A stretch of DNA of 64,000 nt, from contig JAEXUD010000008.1 in the NCBI GenBank assembly GCA_023453025.1, positions 191,190 to 255,189 on the forward strand, read 5' to 3'. Position numbers and translations under genes: made by a program. Below the pieces are notes generated by a model, which had not been told where the DNA came from, searched no databases, and saw only the letters and a list, made by a program, of their open reading frames with translations. Positions within the stretch are counted from its first letter, which is position 1, and the number at the start of each line of letters is the position of its first letter. The stretch is from Bacillota bacterium. GTDB lineage: Bacteria > Bacillota > Clostridia > Tissierellales > Sedimentibacteraceae. Of the stretch, positions 1 through 8,855 are shown piece by piece.

Positions 1-798
1 CGGATGATATTAAGAAGAGCCGAGAAATTTGCCCAAAATAAAGGTGCAGATAAAATTACCGCATCCTTGAACATTCATGTTAATTACGGACTTGGCTTTC
101 TGGCAAGCAGCTATGATAAAATACAAAGCTTCGGGATGGCCCACAATCCGGAATTTTATCATGACTTTTTTGAGGACACGGGATTTAAGGCAATTGATAT
201 GGTGAGCTACAAAAAGGATATGCGAGCTATTAAGCAATTATTACCAATTGAAATCAGCATTAGGCTCAAAGAAAGGTATGCTGTAAGAGAAGCAGATTTC
301 AGTGATTTTAAAAGTGATTGCGCTGTATATACTGAAATAAATAACAGAGCTTTTAACGAGCATTTGTTTTACTATACAAGAAAAGAAGAAGAAGATTATG
401 AGCTCTTAAGGGACATGAAGCATCTCATGAAGTCAGAAAATCTGCTGTTTGTTGAAAAAGCAGGAATGCCTGTAGGCTTTATGCTCTGGTATCCCGATTT
501 TAATCAGATAATGAGTCCGTCAGAGACAGTTGGCATAAAGACTGTTATAAAAAACAAACTATACGGTAAAAACATAGATACCTTTAAAATAGTTGAGATG
601 GGTATAGTCCCAGAAGAAAGAAACAAAGGAGCCATACTTGCATTATTTGATTATTGTTTTGAATGCATTAAAGATAAGTATTCCTTTATGGAATCGGGCT
701 GGATATTATCAGATAACTTCAAGTCAAGAAATTTTGGTATAAAATGGGCTGACTGTGAATCAAAAACATACAAAGCATATATTAAGGATTTATCATGA
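1..798 (+). CDS. GNAT-like N-acyltransferase, 5' end outside the window
   Basis: The reading frame is open through the left edge, so this is the C-terminal part (at least 265 codons). It reads like the large GNAT-type acyltransferases of about 370 residues: an N-terminal segment with NYGLGFL and a pair of Tyr/Phe-rich stretches, then a GNAT core with VEMGIVPEERNKG near residue 200, matching the acetyl-CoA-binding R/Q-x-x-G-x-G/A loop, and a final ESGWILSDNFKSRNFG. The substrate cannot be read from the sequence. An ATG at 4 exists but no ribosome binding site is visible, so I treat it as internal. The stop overlaps the next start by 4 bases (ATGA), so it belongs to the radical SAM operon. Confidence 0.6.
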   Translation, partial: RMILRRAEKFAQNKGADKITASLNIHVNYGLGFLASSYDKIQSFGMAHNPEFYHDFFEDTGFKAIDMVSYKKDMRAIKQLLPIEISIRLKERYAVREADFSDFKSDCAVYTEINNRAFNEHLFYYTRKEEEDYELLRDMKHLMKSENLLFVEKAGMPVGFMLWYPDFNQIMSPSETVGIKTVIKNKLYGKNIDTFKIVEMGIVPEERNKGAILALFDYCFECIKDKYSFMESGWILSDNFKSRNFGIKWADCESKTYKAYIKDLS

Positions 799-1772
799 GT
801 AAATATACATCTATAAATAATTTAATCCGGGAACTAACTGATTTGAATTTTTCCTATGAACAAGAACTTAAGGAGTTGGGTCCGCTTCTGGATTTACTGG
901 AAATACTGAATCCATGCGGTCAGGAATATGAACTTGTTGATAACAACATAATTATTTCATACTCCTTAAAGCTGAACCTGTTAAATTTCAGAAACATATT
1001 TCCCTTAAAAACAAATGTACAAATAATCGGTCTTCCTGTTTCTGTGTGCTTAAGCGGCTGCTTTGGCGATAATGATGCTATAGAAAATATCATAAAGCAA
1101 AGAAAAGGACTTAAGGTTTTATTAAACGGAGATTTGCCGTTCAGAGGCGGAGGAAAGACCTTATCAACATTTGTATTTGAAAACAGGTTTTCAAGTTTTG
1201 ATGAATATTTGAGTTCACTTAGAAGCTCTTACAGAAGGAGAATAACCCGGGCTTTAAACAAAAGAGGAAACCTTTTAATCAGAAATTTCTCAGGAAAAGA
1301 CTTTTCTGAAAACCATTATAAGCTGTACTTAAGCATTATGAAAAGAACGGAGAATCCCCTTGAAACTCTTCCCATAGAGTTTTTTCAGGAATTTGAGGCC
1401 GAATTATATGAATTTGCGGACAAAGAAACAAACAGGGTAATCGGCTTTATTCAACTAAAGGAGCTGAATGATAAGCTTTATTTTTTGTTTGGAGGCTTTA
1501 ATAAAGAAGACAATGAAGTATACGACATTTATTACAACATGCTTCTTAAAATAGTTGAAACGGGAATTGAAAAATGTGTAAGAGAAATAGAATTCGGGCA
1601 GACAGCAGAAGAAAGCAAGCTAAAAATTGGCTGCAAGGAGAAGTATAAATATTTATATATTCATCACAGCAACCCTTTGCTGAACTTCTTCATTCAGCTG
1701 TTGGTACCATTGTTCACATACAAGCCATATTCTGTTAAGCATCACGTTTTTAAACATATTGATGAGGATTAA
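795..1772 (+). CDS. FemAB/GNAT-fold acyl- or aminoacyltransferase-like protein
   Basis: A 325-residue protein whose second half (about 125-300) has the look of the GNAT-like FemAB/peptidoglycan-transferase superfamily: basic SSYRRRITRALNKR at about 148-161, then GFIQLKELNDKLYFLFGGF and a C-terminal EIEFGQTAEESKLKIG, which resembles the acyl-CoA or aminoacyl acceptor region of these enzymes. No signal peptide; one hydrophobic stretch near residue 300. ATGA overlap with the preceding transferase, and two bases separate it from the next radical SAM gene. The role is probably acylation of a small molecule or envelope precursor made by the operon; that is inferred from context only. Confidence 0.5.
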   Translation: MSKYTSINNLIRELTDLNFSYEQELKELGPLLDLLEILNPCGQEYELVDNNIIISYSLKLNLLNFRNIFPLKTNVQIIGLPVSVCLSGCFGDNDAIENIIKQRKGLKVLLNGDLPFRGGGKTLSTFVFENRFSSFDEYLSSLRSSYRRRITRALNKRGNLLIRNFSGKDFSENHYKLYLSIMKRTENPLETLPIEFFQEFEAELYEFADKETNRVIGFIQLKELNDKLYFLFGGFNKEDNEVYDIYYNMLLKIVETGIEKCVREIEFGQTAEESKLKIGCKEKYKYLYIHHSNPLLNFFIQLLVPLFTYKPYSVKHHVFKHIDED

Positions 1773-1774
1773 GT

Positions 1775-3067
1775 ATGATTATATTTTTAAAAAAAGTAAG
1801 GGTTAAAACAATATTTTCTGCCTTTGAGCCTGTTATAGTTGAACCTTTGGAACTTTGCTGTTTAAAATCCGTCTTAAACAATATGAGTATTGAAAATTAT
1901 ATAATTGATGAATTATTCGGTTTAAAGGAGCCGCTTAATACAAAGCCTGATGTAGTTGTACTTACAGGCTATAATGTTGCTGAAAATGAAATTATAAAAC
2001 AAGCCCGGGATTATAAAGTACTATATCCTCATGTCGTAATTATTGTCGGAGGAGTCCATATTCAGGGCAATACTGATGTATTTCATACAGATGGAATTGA
2101 TTACGTGTGCCACACTCAAAGCTTAAGTGTATTTAAAGAATTAATCTATAAAATATATAATGATGATAAATGCTTTGTTAACGGAGTTGATTCCATTGAT
2201 TCGTCCACTGACAGCTGGAATATTTCGTGCAAAGAAGTTTTGCAAAAAAATGAAAGAATAATTCCTGACAGAAGCTTGTTTTATAAATATTCTAATAAGC
2301 TCAGGTATATGGAGAAAGGAAATGTTGCCTTGATCAAAGGAAGCACAGGCTGTCCGTATAATTGCTCCTATTGCTATTGCAAGCTTATAAACAGCGGCAA
2401 TTACGTCAAAGCTGATTATGAAGCAATCATCAATGAAATGGCAGGTATTTGCGCCGACTTTTTTTGGATTGTAGATGATGTTCTCTTTTCAAGCAGAAAA
2501 GATGCATTGGAATTTATAGAGCTTATAAAATCAAGAAATTTAAAGCTGAAGATAATCGGGTATTTAAGAGCCGATTTTATTTTGAAAGAAAAGGATTTGC
2601 TTCCTTTATTAAAGGACGCAGGTATTGTTGAAATTATTGTTGGCTTTGAAGCAACACAAAATGATGAATTAAAGGGTTATCAAAAAACAACAAATGCCCT
2701 TGATTATCCTGAGATTATTAAATTGTTAAAAGAAAACCGCATTGACCTGACTGCACTTTTCATGGTGCAGCCTGATTATATAATCCGGGACTTCAGGAAT
2801 TTATATGAATTTATAAAAAACAACAGAATAGAGGTTTATACCATCTCTATACTGACTCCCATCAAGGGAACCGCAAATTATGAACTGCTAAAAAGCAAAT
2901 TGACATCTGATGACCCCAGGAAATTTGATTTTCTGCACCTGGTACTGGAGTCAAGACTGCCAAAATGGCTGTTCTATTTGTTGTTTTATGGCATTCATAT
3001 AAGACTGTTGAAATCAAAAAGAGTCTGGAAATATTTGAAAACTCTCGTTTTTAAAGATTGGAGATAA
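1775..3067 (+). CDS. B12-domain-type radical SAM protein (paralogue 1)
   Basis: 430 residues. The N-terminal ~140 residues form a Rossmann-like domain of the B12-binding type (VVVLTGYN, VVIIVGGVHIQG), without the DxHxxG cobalamin-ligand motif. The radical SAM core starts with GCPYNCSYC, giving Cys193, Cys197 and Cys200 as [4Fe-4S] ligands, followed by DDVLF and IVGFEATQ. A Leu/Tyr-rich C-terminal tail ends in basic residues. Its order of motifs and the P-D-R-x-x-x-x-K/E-Y segment just before the cysteine motif match the proteins at 3687 and 6387, so the three are paralogues. Substrate unknown; methyl transfer or another SAM radical reaction is possible. Confidence 0.75.
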   Translation: MIIFLKKVRVKTIFSAFEPVIVEPLELCCLKSVLNNMSIENYIIDELFGLKEPLNTKPDVVVLTGYNVAENEIIKQARDYKVLYPHVVIIVGGVHIQGNTDVFHTDGIDYVCHTQSLSVFKELIYKIYNDDKCFVNGVDSIDSSTDSWNISCKEVLQKNERIIPDRSLFYKYSNKLRYMEKGNVALIKGSTGCPYNCSYCYCKLINSGNYVKADYEAIINEMAGICADFFWIVDDVLFSSRKDALEFIELIKSRNLKLKIIGYLRADFILKEKDLLPLLKDAGIVEIIVGFEATQNDELKGYQKTTNALDYPEIIKLLKENRIDLTALFMVQPDYIIRDFRNLYEFIKNNRIEVYTISILTPIKGTANYELLKSKLTSDDPRKFDFLHLVLESRLPKWLFYLLFYGIHIRLLKSKRVWKYLKTLVFKDWR

Positions 3068-3069
3068 TT

Positions 3070-3690
3070 ATGAAATCAGAAATATGGAATTTCTGGGCCG
3101 ATAAATATGACAAACTATGGGTTCAAAAATATTCCTTAAGACCTACAAGAAAATATATTTTGCATGTTATGTCGGAAATTAACACAGGCAAAGGCTTGAA
3201 AATTTTAGACCTAGGCTGTGGCTCCGGACAATTAATCAATGAATTGTATGAAAGTTTCGATAATATAGAGATTACCGGCATAGATTTTTCCGAAAAGATG
3301 CTTGAGGTTTCAAAAAATAAAAACCCATGTGCTTCGCATATAATGCTGGACGTCGCTGAACTGCATAAGCTAAAGGAAAAATTTGATGTTATAATCTGCA
3401 CTCATTCTCTGCCCTATTACAAGGAGCCTGATATTGTTATGAAAGAGCTCCGCAGGCTGTTGAAGGATAACGGAAGAATTTTTATGGGTTTTGCATCAGG
3501 AAACAATTTTTATGATAAATTTATTTTAAGCTTTGTCAAACTGACAACCGGACCGGCTAACTATCCGTCCGACAAGAAGTTCAGGGAATTGATATCCTCA
3601 TACCTTCATGTGGAAAATCTGAAAATTATAAAGGAAAAATTCTTCATGCCGAGAATTGCGGTATATACTTTAAGGAAGGAAAGCATATGA
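3070..3690 (+). CDS. class I SAM-dependent methyltransferase
   Basis: About 206 residues with the standard methyltransferase motif I (ILDLGCGSGQL, around 44-54), motif II acidic ITGIDFSEKML and post-motif VIICTHSLPYY. I start at the ATG at 3070, which has GGAG six bases upstream; the frame also opens at an upstream TTG (3058) lying inside the previous gene. The stop codon overlaps the next ATG (ATGA). It sits between two radical SAM genes, so it probably acts on the same pathway product (O-, N- or C-methylation); the acceptor is not readable. Confidence 0.8.
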   Translation: MKSEIWNFWADKYDKLWVQKYSLRPTRKYILHVMSEINTGKGLKILDLGCGSGQLINELYESFDNIEITGIDFSEKMLEVSKNKNPCASHIMLDVAELHKLKEKFDVIICTHSLPYYKEPDIVMKELRRLLKDNGRIFMGFASGNNFYDKFILSFVKLTTGPANYPSDKKFRELISSYLHVENLKIIKEKFFMPRIAVYTLRKESI

Positions 3691-5048
3691 AGGTACTGTT
3701 AATACGCCCGAGACCACACAGAGAAACCATCGGCCTACAGCATGTTATGATATGTGAGCCGTTGGAACTGGAATACCTTGTATCCAATATACCTGATGAA
3801 ATCAAGAACAGTATACAAATAAAAATTATAGATTTGATTGTTGAAAAGAAAAGCTATGATGAAATCCTGAAAAAAGAAAAACCTGATTTTGTTTTATTCA
3901 CCGGATATATAACTCATGTAGGAATTATAAGAAACATGGCTCGTACTGCAAAAGCTCTGTTCCCCAACATCAAAACCGGTGTCGGCGGTGTTCATGCAGA
4001 GGTGGTGCCTGATGATTTCAAATCAGAACATATTGATTTTATTTACGAGAAAAACGGAATTTCGGGATTTAATTTAACACTTACTCTGCTGCTTGAGGGA
4101 AGTGATGCTTATAAAATCAATAAAGAATTAAGTACCGCTCCTAAAAGCTACAGCTTTGATCATAAGTATCCTGACAGAAATGCTGTTGCGGAATACAGGA
4201 GCCATTATTACTATATGTTTCACAGCCCTTGTACCCTGATTAAGACATCTTTTGGCTGTCCTTATAATTGCTCTTTTTGCTTTTGCAAGGAAATCACAGG
4301 CGGAAAATACTTCTCCAGAGACATGGAGGATGTTGTAAATGAGCTTAAAACAATCAAAGAGGAAGAAGTATATATTGTTGACGATGATTTTTTGTTTGAC
4401 AAAGATAAGCTTAGAAGCTTTAAAAATTTAATTCAGCAAAATAATATTCATAAAAAGTTTCTTGTATATGGCAGAGCTGACTTCATTGCGGAAAATCCTG
4501 ATATTATTGCAGAGCTGAAAAGCGTCGGGCTGCAGGCTGTCATAGTCGGCATCGAGTCGGTAAGAGCTCAGGATTTGTTGACATACAACAAAAAGACGAC
4601 AAAGGAAATTAATGAAAAATGCATTAAGATACTCAGGGCTTTGGATATTGAACTATATGCAACATTAATTATCCCTCTGGATTTTACTGAATTGGATTTT
4701 TCCGAATTAACCAGATGGCTAAAACAGCTGAATGTGAGGTTTGTAAATCTGCAGCCGCTGACACCTTTGCCCGGAACAGAAATTTTTGAAGCCTACACCT
4801 CAAGACTGCTGGTTGAAAGAGAAAGCTATGAATTGTGGGATATGGCTCATGTTGTCTTGAAACCGGAATTCATGAGTATACGAAAATTTTATTTTGAGCT
4901 GTTGAAGTCATATTACAGTGTAATTATGAGACCGAGACACTTGTTTTTTTTAGTTAAAAAGTACGGCATCAAAGCAAATTTGAAGATGCTTGCGGGAAGC
5001 AGCCTTGTAAGCCTGCAATATATCAGTAAAATAGTGAGGGGACGTTAA
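3687..5048 (+). CDS. B12-domain-type radical SAM protein (paralogue 2)
   Basis: 453 residues. It begins MKVLLIRPRP, the usual first beta strand of B12-type radical SAM proteins; the Rossmann part has FVLFTGYITHVG and VGGVHAE, again without DxHxxG. GCPYNCSFC gives ligands Cys191, Cys195 and Cys198; VDDDFLF, IVGIESV and a C-terminal LTPLPGTEIFE follow. The PDRNAVAEYR segment before the cysteines is shared with paralogues 1 and 3. Start overlaps the methyltransferase stop; its own stop overlaps the next ATG by one base (TAATG), typical of translational coupling. Confidence 0.78.
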   Translation: MKVLLIRPRPHRETIGLQHVMICEPLELEYLVSNIPDEIKNSIQIKIIDLIVEKKSYDEILKKEKPDFVLFTGYITHVGIIRNMARTAKALFPNIKTGVGGVHAEVVPDDFKSEHIDFIYEKNGISGFNLTLTLLLEGSDAYKINKELSTAPKSYSFDHKYPDRNAVAEYRSHYYYMFHSPCTLIKTSFGCPYNCSFCFCKEITGGKYFSRDMEDVVNELKTIKEEEVYIVDDDFLFDKDKLRSFKNLIQQNNIHKKFLVYGRADFIAENPDIIAELKSVGLQAVIVGIESVRAQDLLTYNKKTTKEINEKCIKILRALDIELYATLIIPLDFTELDFSELTRWLKQLNVRFVNLQPLTPLPGTEIFEAYTSRLLVERESYELWDMAHVVLKPEFMSIRKFYFELLKSYYSVIMRPRHLFFLVKKYGIKANLKMLAGSSLVSLQYISKIVRGR

Positions 5049-6370
5049 TGAAGAAAATATTGCTTATTCAGCCCAGTCCATATGACCGGAACCACATGCC
5101 TATAAAGAAAAAAAGACTTTATTTTGTGGGACTTGCAATGCCTCTATTGGCCGCAATGATGCCTGAAGACTGGGAAGCTGAAATAATTCTTGAAATATTG
5201 GAGGAAATACCCTGGGACACGGATGCGGATATTGTAGGTATAAGCTCCATGGGGCACGGTGTTCTTAGATCCATAGATATTGCAAAGGAATTTAAAAGCA
5301 GAGGAAAGACAGTAATTCTGGGAGGTTACATGGTGAGCATCATGGCAGAGGAAGCTGCCGGATACTGCGATTCAGTGGTAGTTGGAGATGCTGAGCTGGT
5401 TTGGAAAGAGCTGCTGATGGATTATGAAAATGGCCGCTTGAAAAAGGCATATGAAAAGAATTTAGAAAAAGGAATTTTATCCACACCTTTGCCGCGTTTT
5501 GATTTAATTATCAACAAAAATATAGGAAATTTCCTTCCTGTACAAGCGGGCAGAGGCTGTCCCAACACCTGCAGCTTTTGCTCTGTTGCCTGCCTGTACC
5601 AGGGACATTATATAAAGAAACCTCTTGAAGAGGTTATCCGAGATATAAAGCAGGTCAAGGATATTGGTTTTAAGAAATTCCTGCTGTTGGACGACAATAT
5701 CTTTTCTGACAGAAAATACCTGCATGAGCTTTTAGACGAAATAAAAAAATTGAATATGGAATGGATGAGTCAATGCGACATTCGAATCGGAAGGGAAGAC
5801 AAGCTGCTGAAGGAATTGGCCGACAGCGGATGCACTACCCTGAGCTTCGGATTGGAAAGTATTTCCCGGGAAAGCCTGATCGGAATGAACAAAGGCTGGG
5901 CAAATCCCGAAAAATATCCTGAACTTATAGCTAATATACAAGCTCACGGTATTGATGTCTCAACTGAAATGGTTTTGGGAGGAGATGGTGACACCCTTGA
6001 ATCAATCAATCTGACTAAAAATTTCATTGAAAATAATAAAATTTCAGTTCCGCGCTTTTATATATTGACTCCCATACCAGGGACAAAATTTTTTAAGGAA
6101 ATTGAAGCAGAAAACAGGCTTATTAATACCGATATTTATTCCTTTGATGGCACCGAAGCTGTTCACATGCCGAAAAATATGTCTCCAAGTGAGCTGACTG
6201 AAGCATATTGGGATTTGTATGAATCATTGTTTACCTATAAATCAATTATTAAAAGAAATATTGTCAGAAAAGAATTTTTGTACAAACCGGGAAAGTATTT
6301 ATTTTATTGTCTTGTTAATTTATTTTACAGGTATCAGATAAAACAGAAAATAACACCGAATATATATTAA
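5048..6370 (+). CDS. B12-domain-type radical SAM protein (divergent fourth member)
   Basis: 440 residues, MKKILLIQPSP start, a B12-type Rossmann domain (DIVGISSMGHGVLRSIDIA, VILGGYMVS) and the radical SAM core with GCPNTCSFC (Cys171, Cys175, Cys178) followed by SVACLYQGHY. It lacks the P-D-R-x-x-x-x-K/E-Y segment seen in the other three and has instead PLPRFDLI before the core, as in many hopanoid- or bacteriochlorophyll-associated B12 radical SAM proteins, so it is a separate lineage rather than a recent duplicate. The C-terminal 60 residues are basic and aromatic. Transcribed with its neighbours; 16 bases to the next ATG. Confidence 0.78.
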   Translation: MKKILLIQPSPYDRNHMPIKKKRLYFVGLAMPLLAAMMPEDWEAEIILEILEEIPWDTDADIVGISSMGHGVLRSIDIAKEFKSRGKTVILGGYMVSIMAEEAAGYCDSVVVGDAELVWKELLMDYENGRLKKAYEKNLEKGILSTPLPRFDLIINKNIGNFLPVQAGRGCPNTCSFCSVACLYQGHYIKKPLEEVIRDIKQVKDIGFKKFLLLDDNIFSDRKYLHELLDEIKKLNMEWMSQCDIRIGREDKLLKELADSGCTTLSFGLESISRESLIGMNKGWANPEKYPELIANIQAHGIDVSTEMVLGGDGDTLESINLTKNFIENNKISVPRFYILTPIPGTKFFKEIEAENRLINTDIYSFDGTEAVHMPKNMSPSELTEAYWDLYESLFTYKSIIKRNIVRKEFLYKPGKYLFYCLVNLFYRYQIKQKITPNIY

Positions 6371-6386
6371 TAAAAAGGCGGATATT

Positions 6387-7748
6387 ATGAGAATACTTTT
6401 AGTCAGACCTCCAAGAATTAAGCAGGCAATTACATTGAGTGATTTCATGTTTTCAGAGCCTTTAGGGCTTGAAATGATTTATGGTGTCCTGAAAGAAAAG
6501 CATGTGGTTGAAATTTTTGATATGATGATTGAATACTTAAGTCTTACTGATAAAATTAAGAGTTTTAACCCTGAAGCCATAGGAATTACCAGCCTTTGCA
6601 TTGATGTTAACAAGGTAGTAAGCTTATGCTCTGAGGCAAAAAAAGTAAATTCATCAATAATTACTGTTGTTGGAGGAACACAGACATTTTTAAATCCGGA
6701 AGGATTTTATAATTCAGATGTGGACCATATTTTTGAATATACAAACAGGGACAACCTAAATAAATTTTATGATGCCTTGTCATCTGATAAAGCTGAGATA
6801 GTAGACGGTGTAAGGTCAAAAGAGCTTGACTATAAGTCAACCGGTGTTAAGGGAAGAAACGAATATATGCTTCCTGACAGAAGGTCAACTGAGAAATACC
6901 GTAAAGAATATTCATATTTCGGTTACAGACCTGCTGCAATAATTGAATTTGGAACCGGCTGTGAAAAAGTCTGTGATTTTTGCCTGAGATGGCGAATCGA
7001 AGGAGCAAGGGAAAAATTAATTAACTCTGAGATGACCAGAAATGATCTTGCAGGCATAAAGGAACCCACAATAATGTTCATGGACAATGATTTTCTTGCC
7101 AATAAGGAAAAGCTGGAGAAATTCATTAAGCTTATCAAGGAGCTTGAATTAAACAAAAATTTTATAATGTACGGTTCTGTCAAAGGCGTGATAGAATACA
7201 AGGAATATTTAAAGGAATTGAAAAATCTAGGTTTAAAGGCGCTGTTAGTAGGATATGAAACCTTCAGTGATGATGAAATGAATTCATATCATAAAAAGTC
7301 TAACACATCTGATAATTTTGAAGCGTCAGAAATATTGCGGGACTTGAAAATTGATGTGTGGGCCTCATTTATGGCTCATCCTGACTGGAGTAAACAAGAT
7401 TTTAAGCAGTTCAGAAGCTATATAAGAAAATTAAAGCCTCAGATTACTTCAATCAGTCCCCTGACGCCTTTTCCCAATCTGCCCATGTTTGAAGTATACA
7501 AGGATAGACTCATATATGACATAGATGATTTTGAAAAGTGGAGCTTTGGCCAGGTTATGATTATGCCCTTCGCGATAAGCCTGAGAGCTTATTATTGGGA
7601 ACTCTTGAAGACTAATCTGTATGTGAATTTATTTGTAAATAAAAATACTGAAATGATTAAAAAATATGGGATAAAAAACATAATGAGAATAACAGCAGGA
7701 TCTCTGAAGGCGGTTAAAAAATATATGGTGCTGATGCTGGAAGCATAG
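6387..7748 (+). CDS. B12-domain-type radical SAM protein (paralogue 3)
   Basis: 453 residues with AGGCGG-type ribosome binding site 6 bases before the ATG. MRILLVRPPR opens a Rossmann domain (AIGITSLCIDVNKV, ITVVGGTQTF). The cluster motif is GCEKVCDFC (Cys192, Cys196, Cys199), keeping the C-x3-C-x2-C spacing but with an unusual E-K-V between the first two cysteines. MDNDFLA and LVGYETFSDDE follow, then SPLTPFPNLPMFE. LPDRRSTEKYR precedes the core as in paralogues 1 and 2. Last gene of the coupled operon; nothing resembling a strong terminator follows within 50 bases, so read-through into the exporter is possible. Confidence 0.77.
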   Translation: MRILLVRPPRIKQAITLSDFMFSEPLGLEMIYGVLKEKHVVEIFDMMIEYLSLTDKIKSFNPEAIGITSLCIDVNKVVSLCSEAKKVNSSIITVVGGTQTFLNPEGFYNSDVDHIFEYTNRDNLNKFYDALSSDKAEIVDGVRSKELDYKSTGVKGRNEYMLPDRRSTEKYRKEYSYFGYRPAAIIEFGTGCEKVCDFCLRWRIEGAREKLINSEMTRNDLAGIKEPTIMFMDNDFLANKEKLEKFIKLIKELELNKNFIMYGSVKGVIEYKEYLKELKNLGLKALLVGYETFSDDEMNSYHKKSNTSDNFEASEILRDLKIDVWASFMAHPDWSKQDFKQFRSYIRKLKPQITSISPLTPFPNLPMFEVYKDRLIYDIDDFEKWSFGQVMIMPFAISLRAYYWELLKTNLYVNLFVNKNTEMIKKYGIKNIMRITAGSLKAVKKYMVLMLEA

Positions 7749-7783
7749 ACAGGACACGTATCTTTGTTAAATTTATATTTTAA

Positions 7784-7811
7784 TTGATATTATATCTTTG
7801 GGTGATATAAT
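7784..7811 (+). promoter_or_regulatory. probable sigma-A promoter for the DMT exporter
   Basis: TTGATA at 7784-7789 and TATAAT at 7806-7811, 16 bases apart, 36 bases before the exporter ATG. The -10 is perfect and the -35 differs at one position. This would let the exporter be made independently of the radical SAM operon. Confidence 0.5.
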
Positions 7812-7846
7812 TATTTTAAAAATACGAATTTGGATAGGTAAAAATC

Positions 7847-8776
7847 ATGAAAAAAAAGGACATTATTCTTGCAGTGATTCTTGTTACAATATGGGGTGTC
7901 AATTTTACTGTTATAAAGCTTGGACTGGATGGCGTACCTTCCATGCTGCTTGTTACATTGAGATATGTACTGACAGCTTTCCCCGCAATTTTTTTTGTTA
8001 AAAAACCTGAAACTGAATGGAAATATATAATACTGTATGGCTTATTTGTTGGTATAGGGCAATTTGCTTGTTTGTTTTATGCCATGGAAATAGGTATGCC
8101 TGCAGGAATTGCTTCAATTGTATTGCAGATTCAGGCATTTATATCGCCTGTAATGGCAATGATATTCTTAAATGAAAGCATTAAATCAAAGCAAATTATA
8201 GGTTTTGTCATAGCAGCTTCAGGTCTTGTTATTATAGGATTAGAAAATGCCAAGAGCGGCATAGATGCAATACCTTTTACCGCAATAATTTTAAGCTTAC
8301 TTGCACCTATTTTCTGGGCTGCTTCAAATATAGTAGCCAGAATTGCTTCTGACAAAGCTTTATCTGACGGAAAAAAGCTTGATATGTTCAGCCTGGTTGT
8401 ATGGTCGGCTTTAATCCCTCCTATTCCGATGCTGGGAATATCTTTAATGCTGGATACACCACAGACAATATTGAACGTTGTGACCAATCTAAACGGTGTT
8501 TCAATATTTGCAATAATATACCTGGCTTTTGGAGCAACCTTGTTCGGCTACGGAGTATGGGGCTCCTTATTAGGAAGATACCCAATGGGAAAAATTGCAC
8601 CATTGCCTCTTGCAGTTCCGGTTATAGCGCTTATATCAGCAAGAATAATTCTTAATGAACATCTTTCCGGGATGCAGTGGATAGGAGTGGTTGTTATATT
8701 AGCAGGACTGATAATTACTAATTTAAATCCTGAAGTTATATTGAAACATTTTAAAAAAGCTGATAATAAGATATAA
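7847..8776 (+). CDS. DMT-superfamily (EamA-type) exporter
   Basis: 309 residues with about ten hydrophobic segments arranged as two EamA repeats. The opening ILVTIWGVNFTVIKLGL and RYVLTAFPAIFFV are close to the classic EamA/YdeD start. Members of this family export small amino-acid-like or cysteine-derived metabolites across the inner membrane. AGGT-type ribosome binding site before the ATG at 7847. Position directly after the radical SAM operon suggests, without proof, that it exports that pathway's product. Its stop codon abuts a palindromic repeat. Confidence 0.8.
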   Translation: MKKKDIILAVILVTIWGVNFTVIKLGLDGVPSMLLVTLRYVLTAFPAIFFVKKPETEWKYIILYGLFVGIGQFACLFYAMEIGMPAGIASIVLQIQAFISPVMAMIFLNESIKSKQIIGFVIAASGLVIIGLENAKSGIDAIPFTAIILSLLAPIFWAASNIVARIASDKALSDGKKLDMFSLVVWSALIPPIPMLGISLMLDTPQTILNVVTNLNGVSIFAIIYLAFGATLFGYGVWGSLLGRYPMGKIAPLPLAVPVIALISARIILNEHLSGMQWIGVVVILAGLIITNLNPEVILKHFKKADNKI

Positions 8777-8855
8777 AATGTCATTCTGAGTATAACGAAG
8801 AATCCCTTGACTTTGAAGCCATGAGATTCTTCGGGCAAACCCGAGAATGACATTT
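8776..8855. repeat. bipartite palindromic repeat element (MITE/REP-like)
   Basis: Outer arms AAATGTCATTCT (8776-8787) and AGAATGACATTT (8844-8855) are perfect 12-base inverted repeats; inner arms CGAAGAATC (8796-8804) and GATTCTTCG (8825-8833) are perfect 9-base inverted repeats. Elements of this TCATTCTGAG...GATTCTTCG type are seen, from memory, between genes of many unrelated bacteria. Here it fills the whole gap between two convergent stop codons and may double as a terminator. A partial relative lies at 28988-29014. Confidence 0.7.

Noticed and set aside
10..237. Minus-strand frame opposite the first gene
   Set aside because: Shadow of the acyltransferase; no start signal and composition follows the other strand.
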